Shown: piece after piece, positions 15,872 to 24,561 of the stretch | Layout of the letters: the number at the start of each line of letters is the position of its first letter | Numbering within the stretch: position 1 is the stretch's first letter | Assembly (NCBI GenBank): GCA_013204605.1 | Contig: JABMNI010000060.1 | Location: 25,359-89,358, forward strand | Source of the DNA: Ignavibacteria bacterium | GTDB lineage: Bacteria; Bacteroidota; Ignavibacteria; Kapaibacteriales; Kapaibacteriaceae | Reading direction: 5' to 3' | Length of the DNA stretch: 64,000 nt | Notes under the pieces: generated by a model | Told to the model about the DNA's origin: nothing | The model's database searches: none | Seen by the model: only the letters and a program-made list of their open reading frames with translations | Program-made: the position numbers and the translations under genes

Positions 15872-17976
15872 CAAGTAATGTAAAATACATTTCAGATTCA
15901 ACGGCGGCGTATATCGTCGCCGTTGTTTTCTGTGTGTGCTTTTTACTAACAGGAATGGTTCAGCCCCTTGCCGCCCAACACCTTGAAAATACCGTGACGG
16001 GGAGGGTGAAAAATAATGGGACGATACGTTTTAAAAGTGACTCTGGACGTTACAAAAACGATGCGCCGCTAACATCGATTACCAACAACGTAATTGAATT
16101 TGCCGGACAGAATAACCTGTTTACAGATCTGGCCGGATCTCAGTTTAATACAAACGCACTTGGGCAAAATGCTCTGTGGCGTGTGCCTGGAATGGTGCGA
16201 TATGCGCTAAAGGATGGCCGCGCACAACTTGTGCAACAGCGCTATTACACCAACTTGGAAATGTCCGACAGTTCAGACAAACAAATTCCCGACAGTGTTT
16301 TTGTGAGCGAATGGTATACGATTTTCTTGTCGGGTCCGCGAACATATTCGGGAACGTTTTTCTACGATGGGAATCTCCGTCAGATAATTATGCAGGAAAA
16401 GGGGCTAAGTGGTACGGTGAATAGGTACAACAACCTCACGTTTCAGAATGGACCCAAAACAGTTGCTTCGGGTTCGGAAGTTTGGATGGACGGAATATTT
16501 TTCACCGATTCGTTATCGCCCTCTACTATTGAAGGTGACTTTCACTGGGGATCAAAATCCTATTTGCATTCGCGTGCAGAGTTAATTATTGGTGGAACGC
16601 TTACTGCCGGTAACGACATAAGTGACTTGCATGCAAACGTGGATGTGCGCCGCGGAACGTTCATCATAAAAGACGATGCTGGATTAGTTACGATTTTTCC
16701 GATCGCTACACTTACAACGGAAGACAACGTAGCGGCAGAACTTGTGATGGGTAAGAATACCAAAATGGACGTGCGTGGTTCGTTTGTAAATCTCCATGGT
16801 CCATTGGTGAACACCACTTTCGATATTACATCGTTGGTGAATTACATCGGCTTACAAGATCCACAAATCATGCAGGCAACGGCACTCACTAATCCGTATG
16901 GAAATTTGCGAACTGCAACAACGGTGAAAAATGCGTCGGGCGATATTCATGTTGCGGGCACGTTGTCTGTGAACGACACAAACGTTGTGATGGTGCCCTA
17001 CACTATGAACCTTACCCTCGGTGATGCCTCGTACACAAACAATGCAGAAGTTGTTGGAAACTTCCGTCGGCGTCTAACTGGTGCTGTGTTGAATACGACC
17101 TACATGTACAATAACAGTGAGACATTTTTCCAGTACACAACAATTCCACAAGAGCTGGCACTGGATGTTAGACCTACAACAAGACCGAACGACTATGACA
17201 TGACTACCGACGTCTTCCGTAAGGTGACAGTAAGCCACACTGGTGACTGGAAAGCCAAGGTAAGAGTAGGCTATAAAGCAGAAGATATTCCCGCAACGTG
17301 GGGTCCGCTCACCGCCGAGCGACTACTAAAAATATACAACGCCTATCCCGCACCCAACGAGCGCTCAACAAAACTTACTCCTACATTGCCCCCTACCTAT
17401 GACCGGCGCCCATTATTGCTAAGCACTGGAATTGCCTATGTAGAACTGACTGGCATTCAAAACAACGGCCCCGACAATCTGCGTCTGGATAATGGTAACG
17501 ATTTGTTGCTCCGTGGTAGCCGCGATACATTGCGTGCCGCAGCAAGTGGCCGTTGGAGCAATCCGTTTACCTGGGATGAAGCGCGCGAGCCCGAGCCTCT
17601 TGACCGAGTTATTATTGATGGCTTTACCGTCCACACAGGATACGTGAGAGCCAATGATAATTACGCGATTGAAGAGCGTTGGCCCGACAGTATGGCTGTG
17701 AGCGTTACTATTAGTAACACACCGGCTTCAACATTGACCTTTGGTAGTGTGGGATCATTCAACACGTTCTCACTTGTTCCAAACGCTGTTGTTACGTTAA
17801 CAAATCAGCGCGTTGCGCCAACGTTGGTGCCAACACTTACGCAAGACATAACAGCGGCCGATATAGATGGTGGCTTGATTGTGTATCCGGCTTCAAACTT
17901 CACCGCACCCAATCTAATTCTCACCCTTGGTGCCACAGCGTTCAACGCCGGCACGTTACAAATTGGTGTTAAATAG
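15868..17976 (+). CDS. Large exported adhesin-like protein
   Basis: 702 residues. A long N-terminal hydrophobic segment (IVAVVFCVCFLLTG) precedes an LAA|QHLEN cleavage site. The start of the mature part (VTGRVKNNGTIRFKSDSG) and the motif YNNLTFQNGPKTVASG match the next gene (IYNTGTVKIVGDA, VYNDVHFEGASRKML), so the two are paralogous surface proteins. The YNNLTF...K type of repeat is frequent in T9SS-exported adhesins of Bacteroidota. No catalytic motif was found. It ends ILTLGATAFNAGTLQIGVK without a classic type A sorting domain, so the secretion route is uncertain. Confidence 0.75.
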   Translation: MTSNVKYISDSTAAYIVAVVFCVCFLLTGMVQPLAAQHLENTVTGRVKNNGTIRFKSDSGRYKNDAPLTSITNNVIEFAGQNNLFTDLAGSQFNTNALGQNALWRVPGMVRYALKDGRAQLVQQRYYTNLEMSDSSDKQIPDSVFVSEWYTIFLSGPRTYSGTFFYDGNLRQIIMQEKGLSGTVNRYNNLTFQNGPKTVASGSEVWMDGIFFTDSLSPSTIEGDFHWGSKSYLHSRAELIIGGTLTAGNDISDLHANVDVRRGTFIIKDDAGLVTIFPIATLTTEDNVAAELVMGKNTKMDVRGSFVNLHGPLVNTTFDITSLVNYIGLQDPQIMQATALTNPYGNLRTATTVKNASGDIHVAGTLSVNDTNVVMVPYTMNLTLGDASYTNNAEVVGNFRRRLTGAVLNTTYMYNNSETFFQYTTIPQELALDVRPTTRPNDYDMTTDVFRKVTVSHTGDWKAKVRVGYKAEDIPATWGPLTAERLLKIYNAYPAPNERSTKLTPTLPPTYDRRPLLLSTGIAYVELTGIQNNGPDNLRLDNGNDLLLRGSRDTLRAAASGRWSNPFTWDEAREPEPLDRVIIDGFTVHTGYVRANDNYAIEERWPDSMAVSVTISNTPASTLTFGSVGSFNTFSLVPNAVVTLTNQRVAPTLVPTLTQDITAADIDGGLIVYPASNFTAPNLILTLGATAFNAGTLQIGVK

Positions 17977-18010
17977 TTCACGAACCATATTGCCCCTTTT
18001 AAAAGCAATC

Positions 18011-20104
18011 ATGCACGCAAGTGTGTTAGCGCTTCTGATGTGTGTACTTTCATCCGTCGAAGCCGTCAGCCAACTGCCTAGTATTTTAAATTCCGATGGC
18101 GTGATTTACAACACCGGCACAGTAAAAATTGTTGGCGACGCGCAGCTCGCACAGGATTCAATTGGCGGTGTAGTGCGGTACGAAAGAGACAATGTGCTGG
18201 ACACACAAAAGGTTGCACATTTGGTATACAACGATGTGCACTTTGAAGGCGCTTCGAGAAAAATGCTGACCGATGCCAGCAAACCATTGATTGCCGACCA
18301 TCTTTTTTGGAGTATCGATTCGAGTGTAGTTTTCACACTCATCCCCAACACGTATATCCAGGCAAACCAAACTGTCGTGCACGAGGGCGTAATTAATCCA
18401 GCATTCAGATACGGGCGATTTGTTCTGCGTGGCACTGCAAACCAAGATGTTTCCGGTAAGGGGCTTATCCCCATTCTTGAACTAGATAACTCGCAGGGGG
18501 CAACGGTTACAAGGTCGGGCGGACTACGAGTTTTTGAGCGACTTGATCTTCAGCGCGGATTACTAAGTAACTCTACTTCTGATAACGTTAACATGGAACG
18601 CAACGCGTGGATTTGGCGCGATGATAGTGGTTCGATTGCTGAGCAACCCGTTACCGATCGCGATTTGAGTCTTAGGTATTATGGTGGTGCACCAATGGTT
18701 GGCGGACCGGAAATGCTCAGGTCGAAAACGTTGATACGTAATCTTTTTCAGCATGATACGGCCGGGCTAACTCTCCCGTGGGATGTATACGTGAAGGACT
18801 CACTTGTGCTTCGTGGACACATTCTTACGGAACCAACAACAGCTGACCGATACACGTTTTATTACACAAGCAAGAACGATCCGTTGTTCGAGAGTGTATG
18901 GCCCGAGATAAATGGTACGATGGTTCGGACTAGTTTAGAAATCGACAGTCCGATGATGATGAATAATCAGTACACAAATATATACTTTGCAAATGCGGCA
19001 GAAATGGGAACGGTGTCGAGTTACTCTGTACGTAGTAAACCGCTCACTATTCCTCTTCCACTGACCGACATTGTATTTAAGGCAGAACGATTCCTGCAAC
19101 TCAAGGCGTTTGACGCTGCCGGTGATCCTGTGCCTGATAGTACGTACACGCTAACGTTTGGATATGCATGGAGAAACCGTGAAGCTGCAAGTTTCGAAAC
19201 TCCTAGTGTAGTTGAAACCATCCCACAGCTTCGTGGAAAGGAAGATTTACTTGGCCTTATGCGTCACGATGGTTTTAGTTATAACCCATACGGTTTTTCA
19301 ACATTGCCAACAAAGTTTACAACAAGCCCACTAGAAGTTTGGAGATATTCAAAGGCCAACTTTGTTAGAGCAAGTGGAGATTTTGCCATAGGCTTGTCGA
19401 CCGGTCCGTTGTGGGTATTGAATACGAGAATATTTCTTGAAGGACCCATGCGTGAGTATGGCGATGGTATACAACCTATCATGTCAACCGACCTTGCGCT
19501 CCGAGGCTTGATACCCAATGTGGCTCCAGACATTTACCCCTATTCACTGGACCCAGACAGGCTAGTTGATACGGCGCTGTTTGTACCCGACTCCATAGTG
19601 GACTGGGTAACTGTCGAATTCCGAACTACTGCAACGGCAAGTGGTCCGCCAGCACTAATTGAATCTTTGCTTCTCACGCGCGATGGAATGGTGCTCGATC
19701 CGCAGACACTTAAGCCGCGAGTAATTGCGGGCATTTCGCCTGGACAGTACAACCTTGCGTTTCGCCACAGGAATCACTTGGCAGCAGTTTTAGAAGACAA
19801 AGTTTTAGTTGACCGTTCGAACATTGGTTTTGTCGTTGATCTTACCAAGGGCGTCGGCCTTCTGGGCGGAGCGTCATCGCAAAAACTTTTGGGCACGGTT
19901 GGTGGCACAAGATTCTTTGGTCTGATTGCGGGTGTTGTTACATCGGCCGATGAAATCCTGCGTACTGATTACAACCTCGTATGGGACAGTAGAGATTTGG
20001 AAGCCTACTCGCTATTCGACACTAACCTCAACGGAATAGTAAATACTCGCGATTTAAATATTACGTGGAATAACAGGAACAGGTTGAGTGTTGCGCCGCG
20101 TTAA
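18011..20104 (+). CDS. Large exported protein with dockerin-like C-terminus
   Basis: About 697 residues. The ATG at 18011 opens a signal peptide (MHASVLALLMCVLSS... AVS|QLPS); a TTG at 17990 would add seven residues, including a lysine, and is a fair alternative. The N-terminal region is paralogous to the preceding protein. The last 60 residues contain two short loops, DYNLVWDSRDLEAY and DTNLNGIVNTRDLNITW, which fit the calcium-binding D-x-N-x-N/D-G pattern of dockerin type repeats seen at the ends of FCB-group surface proteins. It overlaps the next gene by 17 nt. Probably a structural component of the same surface assembly. Confidence 0.75.
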   Translation: MHASVLALLMCVLSSVEAVSQLPSILNSDGVIYNTGTVKIVGDAQLAQDSIGGVVRYERDNVLDTQKVAHLVYNDVHFEGASRKMLTDASKPLIADHLFWSIDSSVVFTLIPNTYIQANQTVVHEGVINPAFRYGRFVLRGTANQDVSGKGLIPILELDNSQGATVTRSGGLRVFERLDLQRGLLSNSTSDNVNMERNAWIWRDDSGSIAEQPVTDRDLSLRYYGGAPMVGGPEMLRSKTLIRNLFQHDTAGLTLPWDVYVKDSLVLRGHILTEPTTADRYTFYYTSKNDPLFESVWPEINGTMVRTSLEIDSPMMMNNQYTNIYFANAAEMGTVSSYSVRSKPLTIPLPLTDIVFKAERFLQLKAFDAAGDPVPDSTYTLTFGYAWRNREAASFETPSVVETIPQLRGKEDLLGLMRHDGFSYNPYGFSTLPTKFTTSPLEVWRYSKANFVRASGDFAIGLSTGPLWVLNTRIFLEGPMREYGDGIQPIMSTDLALRGLIPNVAPDIYPYSLDPDRLVDTALFVPDSIVDWVTVEFRTTATASGPPALIESLLLTRDGMVLDPQTLKPRVIAGISPGQYNLAFRHRNHLAAVLEDKVLVDRSNIGFVVDLTKGVGLLGGASSQKLLGTVGGTRFFGLIAGVVTSADEILRTDYNLVWDSRDLEAYSLFDTNLNGIVNTRDLNITWNNRNRLSVAPR

Positions 20105-21392
20105 CATATTTGTATTTCTCGTGTTGTGCTGGTTAGCCCCTTTCAATGAAATGGCGGCTCAGCCAACTGATGCAATAGTTCGAATTTCGCCGTTGCTAGA
20201 TCCGGTGTTTGAGCGGATGACGTTTGACGTTACGCTGCATAGGGTAAGCGATAAGTGGCATTACTGGGCAAATATTTCGCTGAGAATTGAGAGTGTGGAT
20301 TTACAACTGACTGGTGGTTTTAATCCTGCTGTACACGTACTTACTATGGTGCCGGGCTCGTCGGATTTACTGCAAGTGCCATACACGCCGGGCGCTATGG
20401 CTGGGTATTTTATCGACGCAAAGTTTGTAAACGGTCAGATTGCTTTGCACGTTATTGGTCCCGACAGCGTACAATTTGCGAAGTCGATTGCAAATCCTGA
20501 TTCGATTAAAATTGGGCAGTTCATAGTAACTGCCACCGACAATTCATTTGTGCCGGAAGTTCTTGCGGCTTCAACTCCGCTTGACTACTTCAACGCCAAC
20601 GCATTTAAAATCGATCACGATTCGGCTACAGGAGCAGGCGCGGGGTCGAACACGTGGTATGTAAAACACGATAACCCGCCGCTTGTTACCGAGTATTTAG
20701 CTTCGCCACCACCGCCCGACATTTGCGATGCAAAGTTTGTGTTTACCGGACAATACGAGGGCGATTTAAAAGTAGGCCTGCAGTTTAAAGTATCAGACGA
20801 ACACTGCTACGAAGGTTTTTGGATTGAGCGATCGATAGTAAACTTGAGAGACCTAACAGATTTAACATTCGAGACCCTACCACAATTGTTGTATCAAAAT
20901 GAACCGCGGTTGTTGTCGTGCCAATGTTTACTGCCTCAGGTTCACGACAGTTTGTTTGATGACGTAGAGTACCGCCGCGAGATATACGCATATCGACTGA
21001 TAGGTCAGCGCTTGCCAAACTATGGTGACACCGCCCAAATCATCGACACAATTTTTGTTAGAATTCCCAACGCGATTATTTCAAATGCCAAACTGCTCGA
21101 CAACCCGTTTAGAGATGAAACTACAGTGCAGTTTAATGTTGATGATCGGTTGTTCCTCACAGCGCGCGTTTTTGATTTAGGTGGTAGGCTAATAGGAACC
21201 TTGGTCGACGACAAAGGCCAGGAAATTGTAAACAAAGAATATGCCGCCGGAGTTGGGTACCGTGCCCTCTGGGAAGCCCCAGACATCGCCTCGCAGGGTC
21301 TATTCAACATCGTACTCATTGGCATCCCATACCGCGACAATTCCATTGAAGAACTATCCCGAGTAATCTTAAAAGCTCAGCTTGTAAGATGA
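20088..21392 (+). CDS. Exported protein with T9SS type A-like C-terminal domain
   Basis: 434 residues from a GTG at 20088 (a TTG at 20091 is possible). The signal peptide ends MAA|QPTD. The middle part is unrecognised and contains several cysteines (DICDA, DEHCYEG, LLSCQCLL). The last 90 residues (NPFRDETTVQFNVDDRLFLT... VFDLGGRLIGTL... SQGLFNIVLIG) have the layout of a type IX sorting domain: an N-P start, a DLxGR strand and a G-x-F/Y near the end. Export to the cell surface by T9SS is inferred. The TGA overlaps the ATG of the outer-membrane barrel that follows. Confidence 0.78.
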   Translation: MLRRVNIFVFLVLCWLAPFNEMAAQPTDAIVRISPLLDPVFERMTFDVTLHRVSDKWHYWANISLRIESVDLQLTGGFNPAVHVLTMVPGSSDLLQVPYTPGAMAGYFIDAKFVNGQIALHVIGPDSVQFAKSIANPDSIKIGQFIVTATDNSFVPEVLAASTPLDYFNANAFKIDHDSATGAGAGSNTWYVKHDNPPLVTEYLASPPPPDICDAKFVFTGQYEGDLKVGLQFKVSDEHCYEGFWIERSIVNLRDLTDLTFETLPQLLYQNEPRLLSCQCLLPQVHDSLFDDVEYRREIYAYRLIGQRLPNYGDTAQIIDTIFVRIPNAIISNAKLLDNPFRDETTVQFNVDDRLFLTARVFDLGGRLIGTLVDDKGQEIVNKEYAAGVGYRALWEAPDIASQGLFNIVLIGIPYRDNSIEELSRVILKAQLVR

Positions 21393-22198
21393 AAAAGTTG
21401 CTACTCAATATCGCTGTTATTTCTGTGCTAGGGGGCTCTCCCATGCTTGCTCAGATATTTCAGACGGGAACGTCCGACGAGATAGATCAAGCAAAGGACT
21501 CACTGATTTTACATCATGAGTGGTGGTTGGGATTAAATACTTCGGCTTTTTACGCACTGAATTTTGGCACACTCACAGTGGAATATGTTGGAGGCACATC
21601 TCCAGGTTCCGAACCGATTTATGCTAAAACACAGGGTGGTTTTGCCTATGGTATTGGTACAGGCATCGCTCTTGAGTACAGGCCGTTTCAATCGCCGTTG
21701 GGTTTCATACTAACCTTGGCGCCGGAGTGGCGATGGATGAAAAGCGAATCAACGGTTCCGATAAAAAATGATATTTATGCGTACAACGCTACATTTGAAA
21801 CGCAGTCCAGAATTATATACGCGGTAGCATCATTAGCAACAAAAGTTCAAATTGGAAGAAGCGGAACCTTCCTATTATTCGGACTTAACTTTGACTTACC
21901 GTTGTACACTATTGATACGTTTCTATGGCAGCATGAAATTCCCGACGGAAATCCAACCAACGATGAACCGGGAGCGCCACAAACCAGTATCAAGTTTGCT
22001 ACGCATGTAAATTTCAAACCAAGGGTTGGATTGCAAATTGGCGTTGGACACGATATATTAGCCGGGCTTTTCGGATACCGCGGTCAGCTAATCACGCCAT
22101 ACATTTGTTTACAAGGAGCAACGCCAACAGTTTCAGACCCATCATCGTGGAATGGCGCTAATGTGCGCTTGGGAGCGATTTGGAGGTTTGGTTTATAA
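21389..22198 (+). CDS. Outer-membrane beta-barrel protein (PorT-like)
   Basis: 269 residues with signal peptide (MKKLLLNIAVISVLG... MLA|QIFQ). The mature part shows alternating amphipathic strands ending in aromatic residues (FGFAYGIGTGIALEYRPF-like segments, LGFILTLAPEWRWM, VRLGAIWRFGL) and a terminal leucine after phenylalanine, as expected of an 8-10 stranded barrel. Start and upstream stop overlap (ATGA), so synthesis is coupled to that of the T9SS-type protein. It is the last gene of the cluster. A role as surface anchor or partner for the cluster proteins is inference. The precise family was not identified. Confidence 0.75.
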   Translation: MKKLLLNIAVISVLGGSPMLAQIFQTGTSDEIDQAKDSLILHHEWWLGLNTSAFYALNFGTLTVEYVGGTSPGSEPIYAKTQGGFAYGIGTGIALEYRPFQSPLGFILTLAPEWRWMKSESTVPIKNDIYAYNATFETQSRIIYAVASLATKVQIGRSGTFLLFGLNFDLPLYTIDTFLWQHEIPDGNPTNDEPGAPQTSIKFATHVNFKPRVGLQIGVGHDILAGLFGYRGQLITPYICLQGATPTVSDPSSWNGANVRLGAIWRFGL

Positions 22199-22324
22199 GA
22201 AGATCGCATTTGTTCTGCTAGTACGAAACGAGGTCAACCGAAATGAACCGGGTCGAAAGATCAAGTACAAATCGGGTTAAGGGGAGTCTTAATGGTGGTT
22301 CGTGCGAATTGAGATCACAGTGCG

Positions 22325-22341
22325 CCCCGGTTTACCCGGGG
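22325..22341. terminator. GC-rich hairpin between convergent genes
   Basis: CCCCGG (22325-22330) pairs with CCGGGG (22336-22341) around a 5-nt loop. On the + strand it is followed by TTTGCTGTTT, a weak T-rich tail. It also spans the stop codon of the kinase gene on the - strand. Plausibly ends transcription of the surface cluster. Confidence 0.4.
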
Positions 22342-24242
22342 TTTGCTGTTTCTAACACGTTGGTTGGCTTTACTTTTACCCGAAGCGTAAAGCATGCTCC
22401 ACAATCAGGATGTTCTTCAAGATAGATAGTACCATCTGTTCTTTCCGCCATACGTTTCGCTAGGTACAAACCTAATCCAAGAGAATCCTCGCCAGCTGTC
22501 GGCTTATTGCTCAGTTTAGCGTACTTGGTAAACAACTTGTTGCGTTCTTCAATTTTGATTCCAGGGCCCTGATCAATCACCCGGGAAAAAGCATAATTCT
22601 CATCGGCGGAAACATCTAAAACAACTTCTGAATTCTTCGGAGAGTACTTAATAGCGTTCGAGATGAGATTGTCCATTACAGCATCAACTATCGACGCGTC
22701 GGCCATACCCCAAACTTGTTGTTGAGAAGCTATCGACAATGCAATTTTCTTTTGGTCTGCTCTCGACTCAAATCTTTCCATGGCTCTATGTGCCATGTGA
22801 ACCATGTCCAGAGTCCCAGACATCGTTTCTGAAGCTCTCCTGTCTGTTCTACTTACTTCCAGGAACGAGTGCACGGTTGCACTCATTCTTGTTGTTGTGG
22901 TAAGTAGATCTTTGCAAATAGCGAAGCAATCTTCCATTCCCAAATCGCCGTAATGATTTAGTATGGTTAAAAGCATACCGCGCATATCGGCTAACGGGTT
23001 ACGCAAATCATGCGCCGCTATGGCCATGAATTCATCTTTCTCAGCAGCAAGTTCTTTCAATTCCGCATTGGCGGTTTCAATGGCCAGCATGGCTGTCGAT
23101 AACTCGACATTTCGTAGCCGGTAGATTTCTTCTTCGCGATCCTTGCGTTCTTTTTCAAGAATACGTTGGACGTTTCGAAGCCTATTACTCATGGCTTCGT
23201 CATGCTCAAGAACATATTCATCCGCCCATGTTGCTAACATTCTCACCGACTCTTCACCCCGGCCTACGTCTGCAAGTGTCAACGCAAGCTCCTTCAGTGC
23301 CTGCATTGTTGCAATGTGTGCTCGAACTTCCCGTAAATAGCTGATCGATTTTTGCAAGAGGCTAATAGCGAGTTCATGGTTGCCGAGTTCGCGTTCCAAC
23401 TTGCCCAAGCCCATTAACCAGTAGCCCATCCGATACTTGTTGTCTTCAAGTTTGCTGAGTTGATATGCTTGTTCTAAAAGTGGCCTTGCTTCGTCGCGCT
23501 TTCGTTGTTCTAAATAAAGAAAACCAAGGTTGCCAAGTACAGGACCAAGTATAGCGTCGAATTTGTGAATCTTCAAAAAATCACGCGCTTCCAATAACGC
23601 TTGCTCATGCTTGGCTTCATCGCCTAGGTATTCATGTACACTTGCTTTATTAGCCAGTACATAAGCCATAACAATTGGAACAGCTGCAGATCGGGCAGCC
23701 GTCATAGCTTCTTCAATGAATTCTTGTGCTGTTTCGCGTTTTTTACGCTTCGCGTGCAGGATTCCAATTTGACATGCAGATTGCGCTACGTCACTAAATC
23801 CACCAGACTCTTTCTCGATATTATAAGCACGAGTGAAAAACTCAAGTGCTTGAGCATCATCATCTCTACGGGCACAAAGTTCGGCGTAGTTATAGTAAAC
23901 TACAGCCAACCCAGATTTTCCCCCAAGTTTTTCTCTTAGGTCTAGCGCAACTTTATACGCTACATCTGCCTTATCGGAAAATCCTAGAGAGTCATACACC
24001 CCGGCCATCATCGTCCACACCTTAGCCTGAATTCCAGGCTCGGCAACATTAGCGTTCCCGTGAATCAACGACTCCAGAATTTCCATCGCATCTTTGTTTC
24101 GCTGATGCTGGTGGTACACCATAGCCAAAGTGTATTCACTGTAAACCTGAACAGCCGGATCTTTCGACGATCTTACCTGTGATTCTTTGGCTGCCTTTAG
24201 GGCTTCTTCATATTGCCCAAATCGACTAAAGTGTTGGCTCAA
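22332..24242 (-). CDS. TPR-containing sensor histidine kinase (N-terminus cut off by an in-frame stop)
   Basis: 636 residues. Residues 1-345 are tetratricopeptide repeats (for example FGQYEEALKAAKESQ, LGNLGFLYLEQRKRDEARPL). Residues 350-405 form a coiled coil. The dimerisation domain has the phospho-acceptor H411 in IAAHDLRNPL. The ATPase domain has NLISNAIKYS, DQGPGIK and a GLGLYLAK box. There is no membrane segment, so it is a cytosolic kinase. No response regulator is adjacent. The apparent TTG start has no ribosome site; the same frame continues upstream through a single TAA (24249-24251) into 65 more codons. This is therefore probably a nonsense-disrupted gene, or a product made by re-initiation. 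Confidence 0.8.
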   Translation of the reverse strand: MSQHFSRFGQYEEALKAAKESQVRSSKDPAVQVYSEYTLAMVYHQHQRNKDAMEILESLIHGNANVAEPGIQAKVWTMMAGVYDSLGFSDKADVAYKVALDLREKLGGKSGLAVVYYNYAELCARRDDDAQALEFFTRAYNIEKESGGFSDVAQSACQIGILHAKRKKRETAQEFIEEAMTAARSAAVPIVMAYVLANKASVHEYLGDEAKHEQALLEARDFLKIHKFDAILGPVLGNLGFLYLEQRKRDEARPLLEQAYQLSKLEDNKYRMGYWLMGLGKLERELGNHELAISLLQKSISYLREVRAHIATMQALKELALTLADVGRGEESVRMLATWADEYVLEHDEAMSNRLRNVQRILEKERKDREEEIYRLRNVELSTAMLAIETANAELKELAAEKDEFMAIAAHDLRNPLADMRGMLLTILNHYGDLGMEDCFAICKDLLTTTTRMSATVHSFLEVSRTDRRASETMSGTLDMVHMAHRAMERFESRADQKKIALSIASQQQVWGMADASIVDAVMDNLISNAIKYSPKNSEVVLDVSADENYAFSRVIDQGPGIKIEERNKLFTKYAKLSNKPTAGEDSLGLGLYLAKRMAERTDGTIYLEEHPDCGACFTLRVKVKPTNVLETANPG

Positions 24243-24248
24243 TAAGTG

Positions 24249-24446
24249 TTATACTTCAACCGCATCCTTTGCAGATACCGAAGTGTTGCGTGCAAAAGCA
24301 TACGCCTCAGTACGAATGGTATGCAAATCTTGGGCAATCGGAGCTAGTATTAGCTCCTGTTTAAACTTTACTTTAAGCGCAGCGCAAGCCTCTGCAGACA
24401 AGGCTCGGTTAGTAGACCCATTTAGATATGATTCATAGTTTGTCAC
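24249..24446 (-). pseudogene. N-terminal fragment of the TPR histidine kinase
   Basis: 65 codons from a GTG at 24446 to a TAA at 24249-24251, in the same frame as the kinase that resumes two codons later. The peptide (KFKQELILAPIAQDL... ARNTSVSAKDAVEV) is helical. With a tyrosine in place of the stop, the join would read EVYHLLSQHFSRFGQYEEAL, a good TPR helix pair. TAA differs from the tyrosine codons TAC and TAT by one base. A sequencing error, a true nonsense mutation or a very short regulatory peptide are the alternatives. Confidence 0.6.
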
Positions 24447-24561
24447 GGGGTGTAAAAATACGAAATTCTACTACATTTTGATAGTAACAATCGAAGTTTC
24501 TTTGTTTGCTATATTGCGCTTCTAATTGACTACAAAACCTAATAAATCGGATTAATCGCGT

